Shown: positions 56,716 to 64,000 of the stretch, one piece after another | Layout: each line of letters opens with the position of its first letter | How positions within the stretch are numbered: the first letter of the stretch is position 1 | From: Candidatus Rhodoferax odensensis | Lineage (GTDB): Bacteria > Pseudomonadota > Gammaproteobacteria > Burkholderiales > Burkholderiaceae_C | Assembly: GCA_016718405.1 (NCBI GenBank) | Contig: JADKDJ010000012.1 | Span: forward strand, 38,285-102,284 | DNA length: 64,000 nt | Direction: 5' to 3' | Translations under genes and position numbers: made by a program | Notes under the pieces: generated by a model | Databases searched by the model: none | Told to the model about the DNA's origin: nothing | Seen by the model: the letters and a program-made list of their open reading frames with translations, nothing else

Positions 56716-59700
56716 GTGAACAGCAAGAACTTCGCAGCAGTGTTGAAACTGTCGGCCACTGCCACGGCCCTGGCCCTGGCCCTGGCCAGCCACAGCGCGC
56801 AGGCGTTTCAGATCATCAGCCTGTCGCCGCAGGGCGAAGTGGCGCGTGTGCGCCAGGTAGTGGCCAAGTTCGACCAGGCCGCCGTCAACTTTGGCGACCC
56901 CAAGGCGGCGGCGCCACTAACCTTGAGCTGCAGCGACGCCCAAGCCAGCAAGGGCAGCGGGCGTTGGATCAGCGAGCGCGAGTGGGCCTGGGAGTTCGAG
57001 GCCGATCTGCCACCCGGCGTGAGTTGCACCGTGACCGTCAAACCCGCGCTGAAATCGGTCAAAGGAGCTGATCTGACGGGGCCAAGCAGCTACAAATTCA
57101 ATAGCGGCGGGCCCTTCGTGGTGAACACCCGTCCGTATTCACGCAGCCGCATCGACGAGGAGCAGTTCTTTACCTTGCAACTCAATGGCTCGGCCACGTT
57201 GCAAAGTGTGCAGGCCAACACTTGGTGCACGGTGGACGGGTTAGGCGAGCGCGTGGCGGTGCGGCTCATCGACGGCAAAGAACGTGCCGACTTGCTCAAG
57301 GCGCAAGGCCTGACCGAAGCCGCCAAAGCCAATCCACTTCAGATCGTCACGCTGGCATGCAACCGGCGACTCACGCCCTCGGCCAAGGTGCAACTGGTGT
57401 GGGGCAAGGGTGTGGCCACGCCCAGCGGTGTGCCGAATTCGGTCGAGACCCGGTTCGACTTTCAGGTGCGCGAGCCTTTTGCCGCCAACTTCAGTTGTGA
57501 ACGCGAGAATGCGCAAGCCGCCTGCCTGCCAATCCGACCGATGCGCCTGCACTTCAACGCGCCGGTGCCGCGCAAGTTGGCACTGGCGATCCGGCTCAAG
57601 TCGGCCAAGGAGACCCTCAAGCCCAGCATCGGCACCAACGAAGGCAACGACGAGGGCGCGGACGAAGGCGCCGATGACAGCGTGATCAACGCCATCTCCT
57701 TCAAGCCCGCATTTGCGGAGCAAACCCAGTACACCGTGGAGCTGCCCAAGGACTTCAAGGACGCGTCGGGGCGCGTGCTGCGCAATGCCGACAGCTTCCC
57801 GCTCAAGGTGGCCACCGGGGTGATGCCGCCCTTGGCGAAGTTTGCCGCCGCGCCGTTTGGCATTGTGGAGCGCTTTGCCGAGCCCGAATCCGGCCCGCTG
57901 CTGCCGGTGACGCTGCGCAACGTGGAGGCTGCCCTGCCAATCAAGGTGCTGCAGGTGGACGCCAAGGTGACCGAGCTGCAGCCCAAGACCGACGCCGACA
58001 TCATCGCCTGGTTTCACCGCGTGCACCGCTACGAGGACTTCTATGTGTCGCGCAAGCAGGCGCAGCAAGACGCCACCACGCCGCTGCCGCCCCCTATCGA
58101 CACCGTCGACAAGAGCCAGGTGCAAAGCCGCATGGTGTCGCTGTTGCAGGGCCGCCCTGGCGCTCGCACGCTAAGCCTTCCCAAGCCGGTGAGTAACGAC
58201 CCCAGGCCGTTTGAAGTCGTCGGTATTCCCCTAACGCCGGGCTTCCACGTGGTGGAAATCGCCTCGCCCAAGCTGGGTGGCTCGCTGTTGGATGAGCGTT
58301 TTGGTGCTGCTCGCACCATGTACGTGCGCACCTCGGCGTTGGTGACCAACCTGGGCGTGCACTTCAAGCTGGGCCGCGAGAACGCGCTGGCCTGGGTCAC
58401 CACCCTGGACAAGGGCAAGCCAGTGGCGGGCGCCCTGGTGCGCGTATCGGACTGCCGGGGCCAGGAGGTGGCCACCGCCACCACCAATGCACAAGGCTTG
58501 GCCACGCTGACCAGCGTACCGCCGAACCCGCCTAGCTGCAACACGGAGGGCGTGTACAGCCACGCCTACTTTGTCAGCGCCCGCGTCAAGGATGCGGCGG
58601 GCCAGGAAGAGCTGGCCTTCACCTGGAGCGACTGGCACAAGGGCATTGAGCCCTGGCGCTTCAACGTACCCACCAGCATGGAAGCCCGGCCTGACGAATT
58701 GGCCCACACCATTCTGGACCGCGCCTTGTTTCGTGCCGGCGAAACAGTGTCAATGAAACACATCCTGCGCAGCCAGACCAGCAAGGGCTTTGGCTTGGCC
58801 CCGGCTCAGCCACAGACGCTGGTGGTCACCCACGTGGGCAGCGGTCAGCAGTACACGCAAGCCCTGTCCTGGCGCAACACCGCCACCGGCGGGCAAAGCG
58901 CCGAGAGTACGTTTGCCATCCCGCCCGCCGCCAAGCTGGGCGTCTACCAGGTGGAGCTGCGTGGCGACCGCAATGATGCCCGCAGCTTCTCCACCAGCCA
59001 GTTCCGGGTGGAAGAGTTCCGCCTGCCGGTGCTCGAAGGCCGCATTGGCCCGGCCGACAAGAAGCCGCTGGTGATGGCCAAGACCGTGCCAACCGATGTG
59101 CAAATCAACTTTGTATCCGGCGGCGGCGCGGTCAACCTGCCGGTGCGCGTCTCGGCGCTGGTGCGTGGCAAGTACCTGGCCTACAGCGACTATGAGGACT
59201 TCAACTTTTCGCCACCGCGTGGCGCACGCGCCGCTACCCCTGAGGGCGAAGAGGAACCCAGCGCCAACCAAGACCAACGGGTGATTGCCGACAAGCTGCC
59301 CATCACGCTGGACAAAAACGGCGCCGGCAAACTCACCATCGACAAGGTGCCCACCGCCAACAAGCCCCAAGAGCTGCTGCTGGAGGCCACCTACTCCGAC
59401 CCGAATGGTGAGGTGCAAACCATCCGCAGCACCCACAACCTGTGGCCGGCCGGGGTGATCGCGGGCATCAAGACCGAGGGCTGGGTGTCCGCCAACAAGA
59501 AGATCAGGTTCCAGGCGCTGGCGCTGGACCTGAGCGGCAAGGCCCAGGCCGAGGTGCCGCTGGAAGTGAAGGCGGTGGCACGCATCGTCACCACCAGCCG
59601 CAAACGCATGGTGGGTGGCTTCTACACCTACGACAACAAGACCGAAACCAAAGAGCTGGGCACGGTCTGCAGCGGCAAGAGCGACAGCCGTGGCCTTTTG

Positions 59701-62700
59701 CTGTGCGACACCAAGCTGGGCGAGCCCGGCGAGGTGGAACTGATCGTCACCGCCAAGGACGGTGCAGGCAACAGCGTGCAGGCCGCGTCCTCGGTGTACG
59801 TCACCAAACAAGGCGAACTGTGGTTTGGCGGTGAGAACCACGACCGCATGGACCTGCTGCCCGAGAAGAAGAGCTACCAGCCCGGCGACACCGCCAAGTT
59901 TCAGGTGCGCATGCCGTTCCGTTTTGCCACCGCCCTGCTGGCGGTGGAGCGCGAAGGCGTGTTGCACACCGAGGTGGTGCAACTCAACGGGCAAGACCCC
60001 ACCATCAACTTGAAGATCCAGGACGGCTGGGGGCCCAATGTGTACGTGAGCGTGCTGGCCCTGCGTGGCCGCCTGCGCGAGGTGCCGTGGTACAGCTTCT
60101 TCACCTGGGGCTTCAAGGCACCGCGTGAGTGGTGGACATCGTTCTGGTACGAGGGCCGTGAATATGTGGCCCCCACCGCCCTGGTGGATTTGAGCAAACC
60201 GGCCTTTCGCCTCGGGCTGGCCGAGATTCGCGTCGGCACCAAGTCGCACCAATTGGACGTGAGCGTGAAGGCCGACAAGGAGAGCTACCCGGTGCGCGGC
60301 AAGGCGCAGGTCACCATTACCGTCAAGCTGCCCAATGGCCAACCCGCCGCCAACGCCGAGGTGGCGCTGGCCGCTGTGGACCAGGCGCTGCTGGAGCTGA
60401 TGCCCAACAGCACCTGGAACCTGCTGGACGCGATGCTGCAACGCCGCTCCTGGGGCGTGCAAACCGCCACGGCACAGATGGAGATCATTGGCCGGCGCCA
60501 CTATGGCCGCAAGGCCGTGCCGGCGGGCGGCGGCGGTGGGCGCAGCAACACCCGTGAGTTGCTCGACACCTTGCTGCTGTGGAACCCCGCGCTGCAACTG
60601 GACGCCAATGGCCAAGCAGTGGTAACAGTGCCGCTGAACGATGCGCTGACCACCTTCAAAATCGTCGCCGTGGCCGACGCGTCCACCGGTCTGTTTGGCA
60701 CCGGCCACACCAGCATCCGCGCCACCCAAGACCTGCAGATCATCAGCGGCCTGCCACCGTTGGTGCGTGAGGACGACCAGTACCGTGCGCAGCTCACCCT
60801 GCGCAACACCACCAAGCAGGCGATGAAGGTGGAGGTGACGCCACGCGCGACGCTGCTGGACTTGAAACCACAAACCGTTGACATCCCACCCGGCGATGCG
60901 CGCGAAGTGGCGTGGCTGGTGACGGCGCCGGCGCAACTGGCGCAGACGCGCGCCGAGGCCATACTGTGGGAGATTGAAGCCAAAGATACGGCTAGCGGCG
61001 CGCGTGATGGCCTCAAGGCGCGCCAACGCATCATCCCCGCCGTACCGCTGACGGTGCAGCAAGCCACGCTGGTGCAGCTGGATGGCCCCTTCACTCTGGA
61101 CGTGAACCCACCGGCCGACGCCCTGCCAGGACGCGGCGGCTTGAAGCTCGCTTTGCAACCCAAGCTGGCCGAGGGCCTACCCGGCGTGAAAGACTGGTTT
61201 GCCCGCTACCCCTTTGCCTGCCTGGAGCAAAAGACCAGCAAGTCGGTAGGCCTGCGTGACGGCAAGTTGTGGCAAACCGTGGTCGGGCAAATCCCCAGCT
61301 ACCTCGACAGCGATGGCCTGGCCAATTACTTCCCACCGCGTGACGGCGACCGCAACCGAGGCAGCGACACGCTGACGGCCTACCTGCTTGCCGCCACGCA
61401 CGAGGCCGCCGCGCTGGACCCGGCCTTTGCGCTGCCCGACGACATCCGCGCGCCGATGGAGCGCGGCCTGATCGCCTTTATCGAAGGGCGCATCCAACGC
61501 GACTTCTGGAGCCCGCGCAAAGACCTGGACATGCGCAAGCTGGCCGCGCTGGAGGCGCTGTCGCGCTACGGCAAGGCGCAGGGCCGCATGACCGGCTCGA
61601 TCACCATCGCGCCCAACCAGTGGCCAACGCATTCGGTGATCGACTGGCTGAACGTGCTCAAGCGCGTGAGCGACGTACCGGAGCGCGACAAGCGCCTGGC
61701 CGAGGCCAACCAAGTGCTGCGCGCGCGCCTGAGCTTTCAGGGCACCAAGCTGATCTTCAGCACCGAGCGTGACGACTACTGGTGGTGGCTGATGCAAAAC
61801 GGCGACGTCAACACCGCGCGCCTGATGCTGGCCGTGATGGACGACCCCACCTGGAAGGACGACATGGGCCGACTGGCCAACGGCTTCATCGGCCGCCAGC
61901 AACACGGCGCCTGGCACACCACCACCGCCAACCTGTGGGGCGGGCTGGCGCTGGAGAAGTTCTCCAACAAGTTTGAGGCGGTGGCGGTGGCGGGCAACAC
62001 CAAGGCGTCGATGAGCACGGGTAACGCGGCGGTGGACTGGAGCAAGGTGGAACGCATCAAGACCACCGACGCCATCGGCGCGCCGCACCAAACCACTTGG
62101 TTCGGCGCCCCCGCATCACCGGGCAACCTGCGCAACAACAGCATGTTCCTGCCCTGGAGCAAGACCGCTGCCAAGGACACGCTGAACGTGACGCACCAAG
62201 GCCCCGGCAAGCCCTGGCTCACGCTGCAAAGCGTCGCCGCGATTGCACTGAAGGAACCCTTCAACGCCGGTTACCAGATCAAGCGCACCGTGACGCCAGT
62301 GGAACAAGCCAACAAGGCCCTGCCCGTCGGAAGCTACACCCGCGGCGACGTGCTGCGCATCACGCTGGAGGTGAACGCCAGCGCCGACATGACCTGGGCC
62401 GTCATCACCGACCCGGTGCCCGGCGGCGCCACCATCCTGGGCAGCGGCCTGGGCCGCGACAGCGAGATCGCCACCAAAGACGAAAAGCGCGACGGTGAGG
62501 GCTGGCCGGCTTTCGAGGAACGCAGCTTCGAGTCCTTCCGCAGCTACTACGAGTTCATGCCCAAGGGCATCGTGAAGATGGAATACACCATCCGCCTGAA
62601 CAACGTCGGCGAGTTCTCGCTGCCACCCACACGCGTGGAGGCGATGTATGCGCCGGAGATGTTTGGGGAGGCGCCGAATGCGAAGGTGAAGGTGGAGGCG

Positions 62701-62706
62701 CGATAG
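56716..62706 (+). CDS. Large bacterial alpha-2-macroglobulin family protein with thioester motif
   Basis: 1996 residues. The N-terminal signal peptide (about 1-31, cleavage after SAQA) lacks a lipobox cysteine, so a soluble periplasmic protein is predicted. Many MG (macroglobulin) beta domains follow, with an acidic loop EGNDEGADEGADDS (about 311-325). The thioester CLEQ is at Cys1502-Gln1505 in the TED domain. Bacterial macroglobulins trap proteases at the envelope; E. coli YfhM pairs with PbpC, but no penicillin-binding gene is next to it here. The start is GTG at 56716 with AAGGGGA upstream. Confidence 0.9.
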   Translation: MNSKNFAAVLKLSATATALALALASHSAQAFQIISLSPQGEVARVRQVVAKFDQAAVNFGDPKAAAPLTLSCSDAQASKGSGRWISEREWAWEFEADLPPGVSCTVTVKPALKSVKGADLTGPSSYKFNSGGPFVVNTRPYSRSRIDEEQFFTLQLNGSATLQSVQANTWCTVDGLGERVAVRLIDGKERADLLKAQGLTEAAKANPLQIVTLACNRRLTPSAKVQLVWGKGVATPSGVPNSVETRFDFQVREPFAANFSCERENAQAACLPIRPMRLHFNAPVPRKLALAIRLKSAKETLKPSIGTNEGNDEGADEGADDSVINAISFKPAFAEQTQYTVELPKDFKDASGRVLRNADSFPLKVATGVMPPLAKFAAAPFGIVERFAEPESGPLLPVTLRNVEAALPIKVLQVDAKVTELQPKTDADIIAWFHRVHRYEDFYVSRKQAQQDATTPLPPPIDTVDKSQVQSRMVSLLQGRPGARTLSLPKPVSNDPRPFEVVGIPLTPGFHVVEIASPKLGGSLLDERFGAARTMYVRTSALVTNLGVHFKLGRENALAWVTTLDKGKPVAGALVRVSDCRGQEVATATTNAQGLATLTSVPPNPPSCNTEGVYSHAYFVSARVKDAAGQEELAFTWSDWHKGIEPWRFNVPTSMEARPDELAHTILDRALFRAGETVSMKHILRSQTSKGFGLAPAQPQTLVVTHVGSGQQYTQALSWRNTATGGQSAESTFAIPPAAKLGVYQVELRGDRNDARSFSTSQFRVEEFRLPVLEGRIGPADKKPLVMAKTVPTDVQINFVSGGGAVNLPVRVSALVRGKYLAYSDYEDFNFSPPRGARAATPEGEEEPSANQDQRVIADKLPITLDKNGAGKLTIDKVPTANKPQELLLEATYSDPNGEVQTIRSTHNLWPAGVIAGIKTEGWVSANKKIRFQALALDLSGKAQAEVPLEVKAVARIVTTSRKRMVGGFYTYDNKTETKELGTVCSGKSDSRGLLLCDTKLGEPGEVELIVTAKDGAGNSVQAASSVYVTKQGELWFGGENHDRMDLLPEKKSYQPGDTAKFQVRMPFRFATALLAVEREGVLHTEVVQLNGQDPTINLKIQDGWGPNVYVSVLALRGRLREVPWYSFFTWGFKAPREWWTSFWYEGREYVAPTALVDLSKPAFRLGLAEIRVGTKSHQLDVSVKADKESYPVRGKAQVTITVKLPNGQPAANAEVALAAVDQALLELMPNSTWNLLDAMLQRRSWGVQTATAQMEIIGRRHYGRKAVPAGGGGGRSNTRELLDTLLLWNPALQLDANGQAVVTVPLNDALTTFKIVAVADASTGLFGTGHTSIRATQDLQIISGLPPLVREDDQYRAQLTLRNTTKQAMKVEVTPRATLLDLKPQTVDIPPGDAREVAWLVTAPAQLAQTRAEAILWEIEAKDTASGARDGLKARQRIIPAVPLTVQQATLVQLDGPFTLDVNPPADALPGRGGLKLALQPKLAEGLPGVKDWFARYPFACLEQKTSKSVGLRDGKLWQTVVGQIPSYLDSDGLANYFPPRDGDRNRGSDTLTAYLLAATHEAAALDPAFALPDDIRAPMERGLIAFIEGRIQRDFWSPRKDLDMRKLAALEALSRYGKAQGRMTGSITIAPNQWPTHSVIDWLNVLKRVSDVPERDKRLAEANQVLRARLSFQGTKLIFSTERDDYWWWLMQNGDVNTARLMLAVMDDPTWKDDMGRLANGFIGRQQHGAWHTTTANLWGGLALEKFSNKFEAVAVAGNTKASMSTGNAAVDWSKVERIKTTDAIGAPHQTTWFGAPASPGNLRNNSMFLPWSKTAAKDTLNVTHQGPGKPWLTLQSVAAIALKEPFNAGYQIKRTVTPVEQANKALPVGSYTRGDVLRITLEVNASADMTWAVITDPVPGGATILGSGLGRDSEIATKDEKRDGEGWPAFEERSFESFRSYYEFMPKGIVKMEYTIRLNNVGEFSLPPTRVEAMYAPEMFGEAPNAKVKVEAR
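62593..62706 (+). repeat. Direct repeat, copy 1 (3' end of the alpha-2-macroglobulin gene)
   Basis: The last 38 codons of the gene, encoding RLNNVGEFSLPPTRVEAMYA and onward to the stop. It is repeated imperfectly at 63390-63512. The two copies flank the DUF433/DUF5615 module in the same orientation. Confidence 0.85.
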
Positions 62707-62786
62707 GGAAGTGATGCCGTGTTGGCTGGAAAGCGCCGCTGGAAAGCCGTCCGTCAGATAATGCCAATACCCCGAGGAGAAACCGT

Positions 62787-63023
62787 ATGAAATGGCAACA
62801 CCGCATTGAAGCCAACCCCGACGTTTTGGCAGGCAAGCCTGTGGTCAAGGGCACTCGCTTGTCAGTCGAATTCTTGCTGTCGCTGTTTGCCGAAGGCTGG
62901 ACGCATGCGCAGGTACTGGAAAACTACCCCTCACTGGATGGCGATGCCTTGCAAGCCGTGTTTGCCTTCAGCGCCGAATGCCTGCATGATGAACAATACT
63001 TTGCCCAAACCTTGGCCGCATGA
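62787..63023 (+). CDS. DUF433 protein, putative antitoxin
   Basis: 78 residues with the DUF433 pattern: HRIEANPDVLAGKPVVKGTR at the N-terminus, then the winged-helix-like VEFLLSLFAEGWTHAQVLENYPSL. DUF433 proteins are VapB-like antitoxins or regulators that nearly always precede a DUF5615 PIN-like gene, as here. AGGAG lies about 10 bases before the ATG. The stop overlaps the toxin start (ATGA). Confidence 0.88.
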   Translation: MKWQHRIEANPDVLAGKPVVKGTRLSVEFLLSLFAEGWTHAQVLENYPSLDGDALQAVFAFSAECLHDEQYFAQTLAA

Positions 63024-63388
63024 AACTGCTGGCCAATGAAAACATCCCCATGGGCATGGTGCGCCGCCTGCGCGACATGGGGCACGACGTGCTGGCCGTT
63101 GGGGAGACCAGCCCCGGCATAGCGGACGCGGTGGTGCTGGACCTGGCCTGCCGTCAACAGCGCACCCTGCTGACCTTTGACCGCGACTACGGCGAGCTGA
63201 TCTATCTCAAACGCCTGCCGGTGCCAATGGGCGTCATTTACCTGCGCTTTGCGCCCACCTCACCCGAAGACGCAGTGCAGCAAGTAGCCCTCTTGCTGGC
63301 GGACGAGGGCAAACAGGTGCAGGGCTATTTTGTGGTGATGGACCGAGACAGCTATCGACGCAGACCCCTGCCGGGACCGCTGGCGTGA
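63020..63388 (+). CDS. DUF5615 PIN-like protein, putative toxin nuclease
   Basis: 122 residues with the DUF5615/Mut7-C-like PIN core: KLLANENIPMGMVRRLRDMGHDV, VVLDLACRQQRTLLTFDRDYGELI, and LPVPMGVIYLRF (each shown in part). The acidic residues Glu7, Asp56-region and Asp64-region resemble PIN nuclease metal ligands. Translationally coupled to the DUF433 gene, so a toxin-antitoxin pair is likely; activity is not proven for most members. It ends one base before the degenerate macroglobulin tail. Confidence 0.87.
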   Translation: MKLLANENIPMGMVRRLRDMGHDVLAVGETSPGIADAVVLDLACRQQRTLLTFDRDYGELIYLKRLPVPMGVIYLRFAPTSPEDAVQQVALLLADEGKQVQGYFVVMDRDSYRRRPLPGPLA

Positions 63389-63389
63389 G

Positions 63390-63512
63390 CGCTTGAACAA
63401 CATCGGCGGGTTCTCGCTGCCCCCGACGCGGGTGGAGGCGATGTTCGCGCCAGAGATGTTTGGGGAGATGCCGAATGCGAATGCGAAGGTGAAGATGGAG
63501 GCGGGGAAGTAG
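63390..63512 (+). pseudogene. Remnant of a second alpha-2-macroglobulin 3' end (direct repeat, copy 2)
   Basis: Frame-preserved codons RLNNIGGFSLPPTRVEAMFA, then PEMFGEMPNANAKVKMEAGK and a TAG stop. By eye about 85-90 percent of bases match 62593-62706, with a two-codon insertion and a different stop context. Nothing of the upstream 1950 codons is present, and the similarity begins immediately after the DUF5615 stop. Confidence 0.85.
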
Positions 63513-63513
63513 G

Positions 63514-63606
63514 TTGCTTCAGAGCGACTACGCGGAGTGGTTCGACAAGGTGATTGGCGAACGGTTGTGCAGCCATGACAGATCACGCAACACAAGGGAC
63601 ATCTAA
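63514..63606 (+). CDS. Short open frame of 30 codons before the metallophosphoesterase
   Basis: TTG at 63514 opens a frame encoding LLQSDYAEWFDKVIGERLCS and ten more residues. Its TAA overlaps the next ATG (TAATG). No family is recognised and no good ribosome binding site is seen. It may be a gene remnant or chance. Confidence 0.2.
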   Translation: MLQSDYAEWFDKVIGERLCSHDRSRNTRDI

Positions 63607-64000
63607 TGACGACCGTAATTCTGCACCTTAGCGACATTACATCATTCGGTTGAGATTGGATCATTGACAAAGCAGACGCGATCGCGAGCGCTGTCATTCC
63701 GGCGCTCCCGGAAGCCTCGGCTGTCTTCATTGTTGTGTCCGGGGACATCGCCTGGAGCGGAAAGTCTGACGAGTACAGAGCGGCCACGAAACTTCTTGAC
63801 GGTATTCGAAACAGATTGAGTGAAGAAGGCTCGGCTCCGGTGCACTTTGTCGTTGCGCCGGGAAATCACGACTGCGATTTTTCACAGAACAATAAGACCC
63901 GACTTCTGACGTTGACCAGCGTGCGCTCCACTCCAGCAGAGATTGACGAAAGCGTCATCGAGACCGGCTGCTCCATTCAAGCACCCTATCGGGCGTTTGC
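63606..64000 (+). pseudogene. Metallophosphoesterase, broken near the N-terminus and cut by the window end
   Basis: ATG at 63606 starts MTTVILHLSDITSFG, then an in-frame TGA at 63651-63653, after which the same frame reads DWIIDKADAIASAVIP and onward. The calcineurin-like motifs GD (VSGDIAWSG) and GNHD (APGNHDCDF) are intact. The first motif should be SDIH; a single missing C after GACATT would restore DIHI, with one extra base before 63654 returning to the downstream frame. Codon use is less GC-biased than the neighbours, suggesting an acquired gene. The family includes large proteins with C-terminal domains that lie beyond the window. Confidence 0.75.

Noticed and set aside
58750..61158. 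An 802-codon open frame on the minus strand
   Set aside because: Lies entirely inside the alpha-2-macroglobulin gene, with low-complexity composition and no motif.
63651..63653. In-frame TGA in the metallophosphoesterase as a selenocysteine codon
   Set aside because: The catalytic DXH motif just upstream is also damaged, which indels explain; no selenocysteine insertion structure was noticed and the family has no selenoproteins known to me.

Overview
The window is a 64 kb stretch of GC-rich chromosome from a betaproteobacterium, most likely order Burkholderiales and probably a Comamonadaceae-like genome. The evidence is the gene order (rpoE-rseA-rseB-mucD-lepA-lepB-rnc-era-recO-pdxJ-acpS-nagZ, and rpmF-plsX-fabH-fabD-fabG-acpP-fabF), the DUF4845 gene between lepB and rnc, the AlgZ/AlgR pair beside argH, and the residue-level character of the proteins. 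No tRNA, rRNA, CRISPR array or insertion sequence was recognised.

Layout. 1-5.7 kb (+ strand): end of rpsA, ihfB, lapA, lapB, the heptose genes hldA (rfaE1) and hldD, and a secreted ComEA-like helix-hairpin-helix protein. 5.7-25.3 kb (- strand): one long co-directional series. Read in its own direction it runs yceD, rpmF, plsX, fabH, fabD, fabG, acpP, fabF, a small membrane protein, rpoE, rseA, rseB, mucD, lepA, lepB, DUF4845, rnc, era, recO, pdxJ, acpS, nagZ. This covers fatty acid and phospholipid initiation, the envelope-stress sigma factor with its anti-sigma system and protease, secretion and translation factors, RNA processing and cofactor genes. 25.3-26.7 kb (+): maf and a small SAM methyltransferase. 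26.7-29.9 kb (-): sppA, a Rieske protein, a Gph-like phosphatase and rluC, divergent from rne (30.4-33.4 kb, +). 33.5-45.2 kb: a degenerate GGDEF protein, hemY-hemX-hemD-hemC (-), ppc (+), AlgR/AlgZ-like regulators (-) and argH (+).

45.2-56.4 kb (-) is the most system-like part. It holds a chemoreceptor, LutA-LutC-LutB, a large FAD/Fe-S D-lactate dehydrogenase and a multi-PAS GGDEF/EAL protein with a CdaR-like sugar-diacid-recognition N-terminus, nearly gap-free and all in one direction. This looks like a lactate/2-hydroxyacid sense, swim, oxidise and c-di-GMP module. 56.7-64 kb (+) begins with a giant alpha-2-macroglobulin gene, then turns accessory: a DUF433/DUF5615 toxin-antitoxin pair sits between the alpha-2-macroglobulin 3' end and a degenerate second copy of that same 3' end. 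A broken metallophosphoesterase with different codon use runs off the window.

Three reading-frame lesions are visible: recO (about 8729-8731), the PAS/GGDEF/EAL gene (C tract at 46145-46149) and the terminal metallophosphoesterase (63636-63653). The first two lie in short homopolymers, so sequencing or assembly error must be weighed against real mutation. Start codons were chosen from family N-termini, Shine-Dalgarno sequences and stop/start overlaps; several genes use GTG or TTG.
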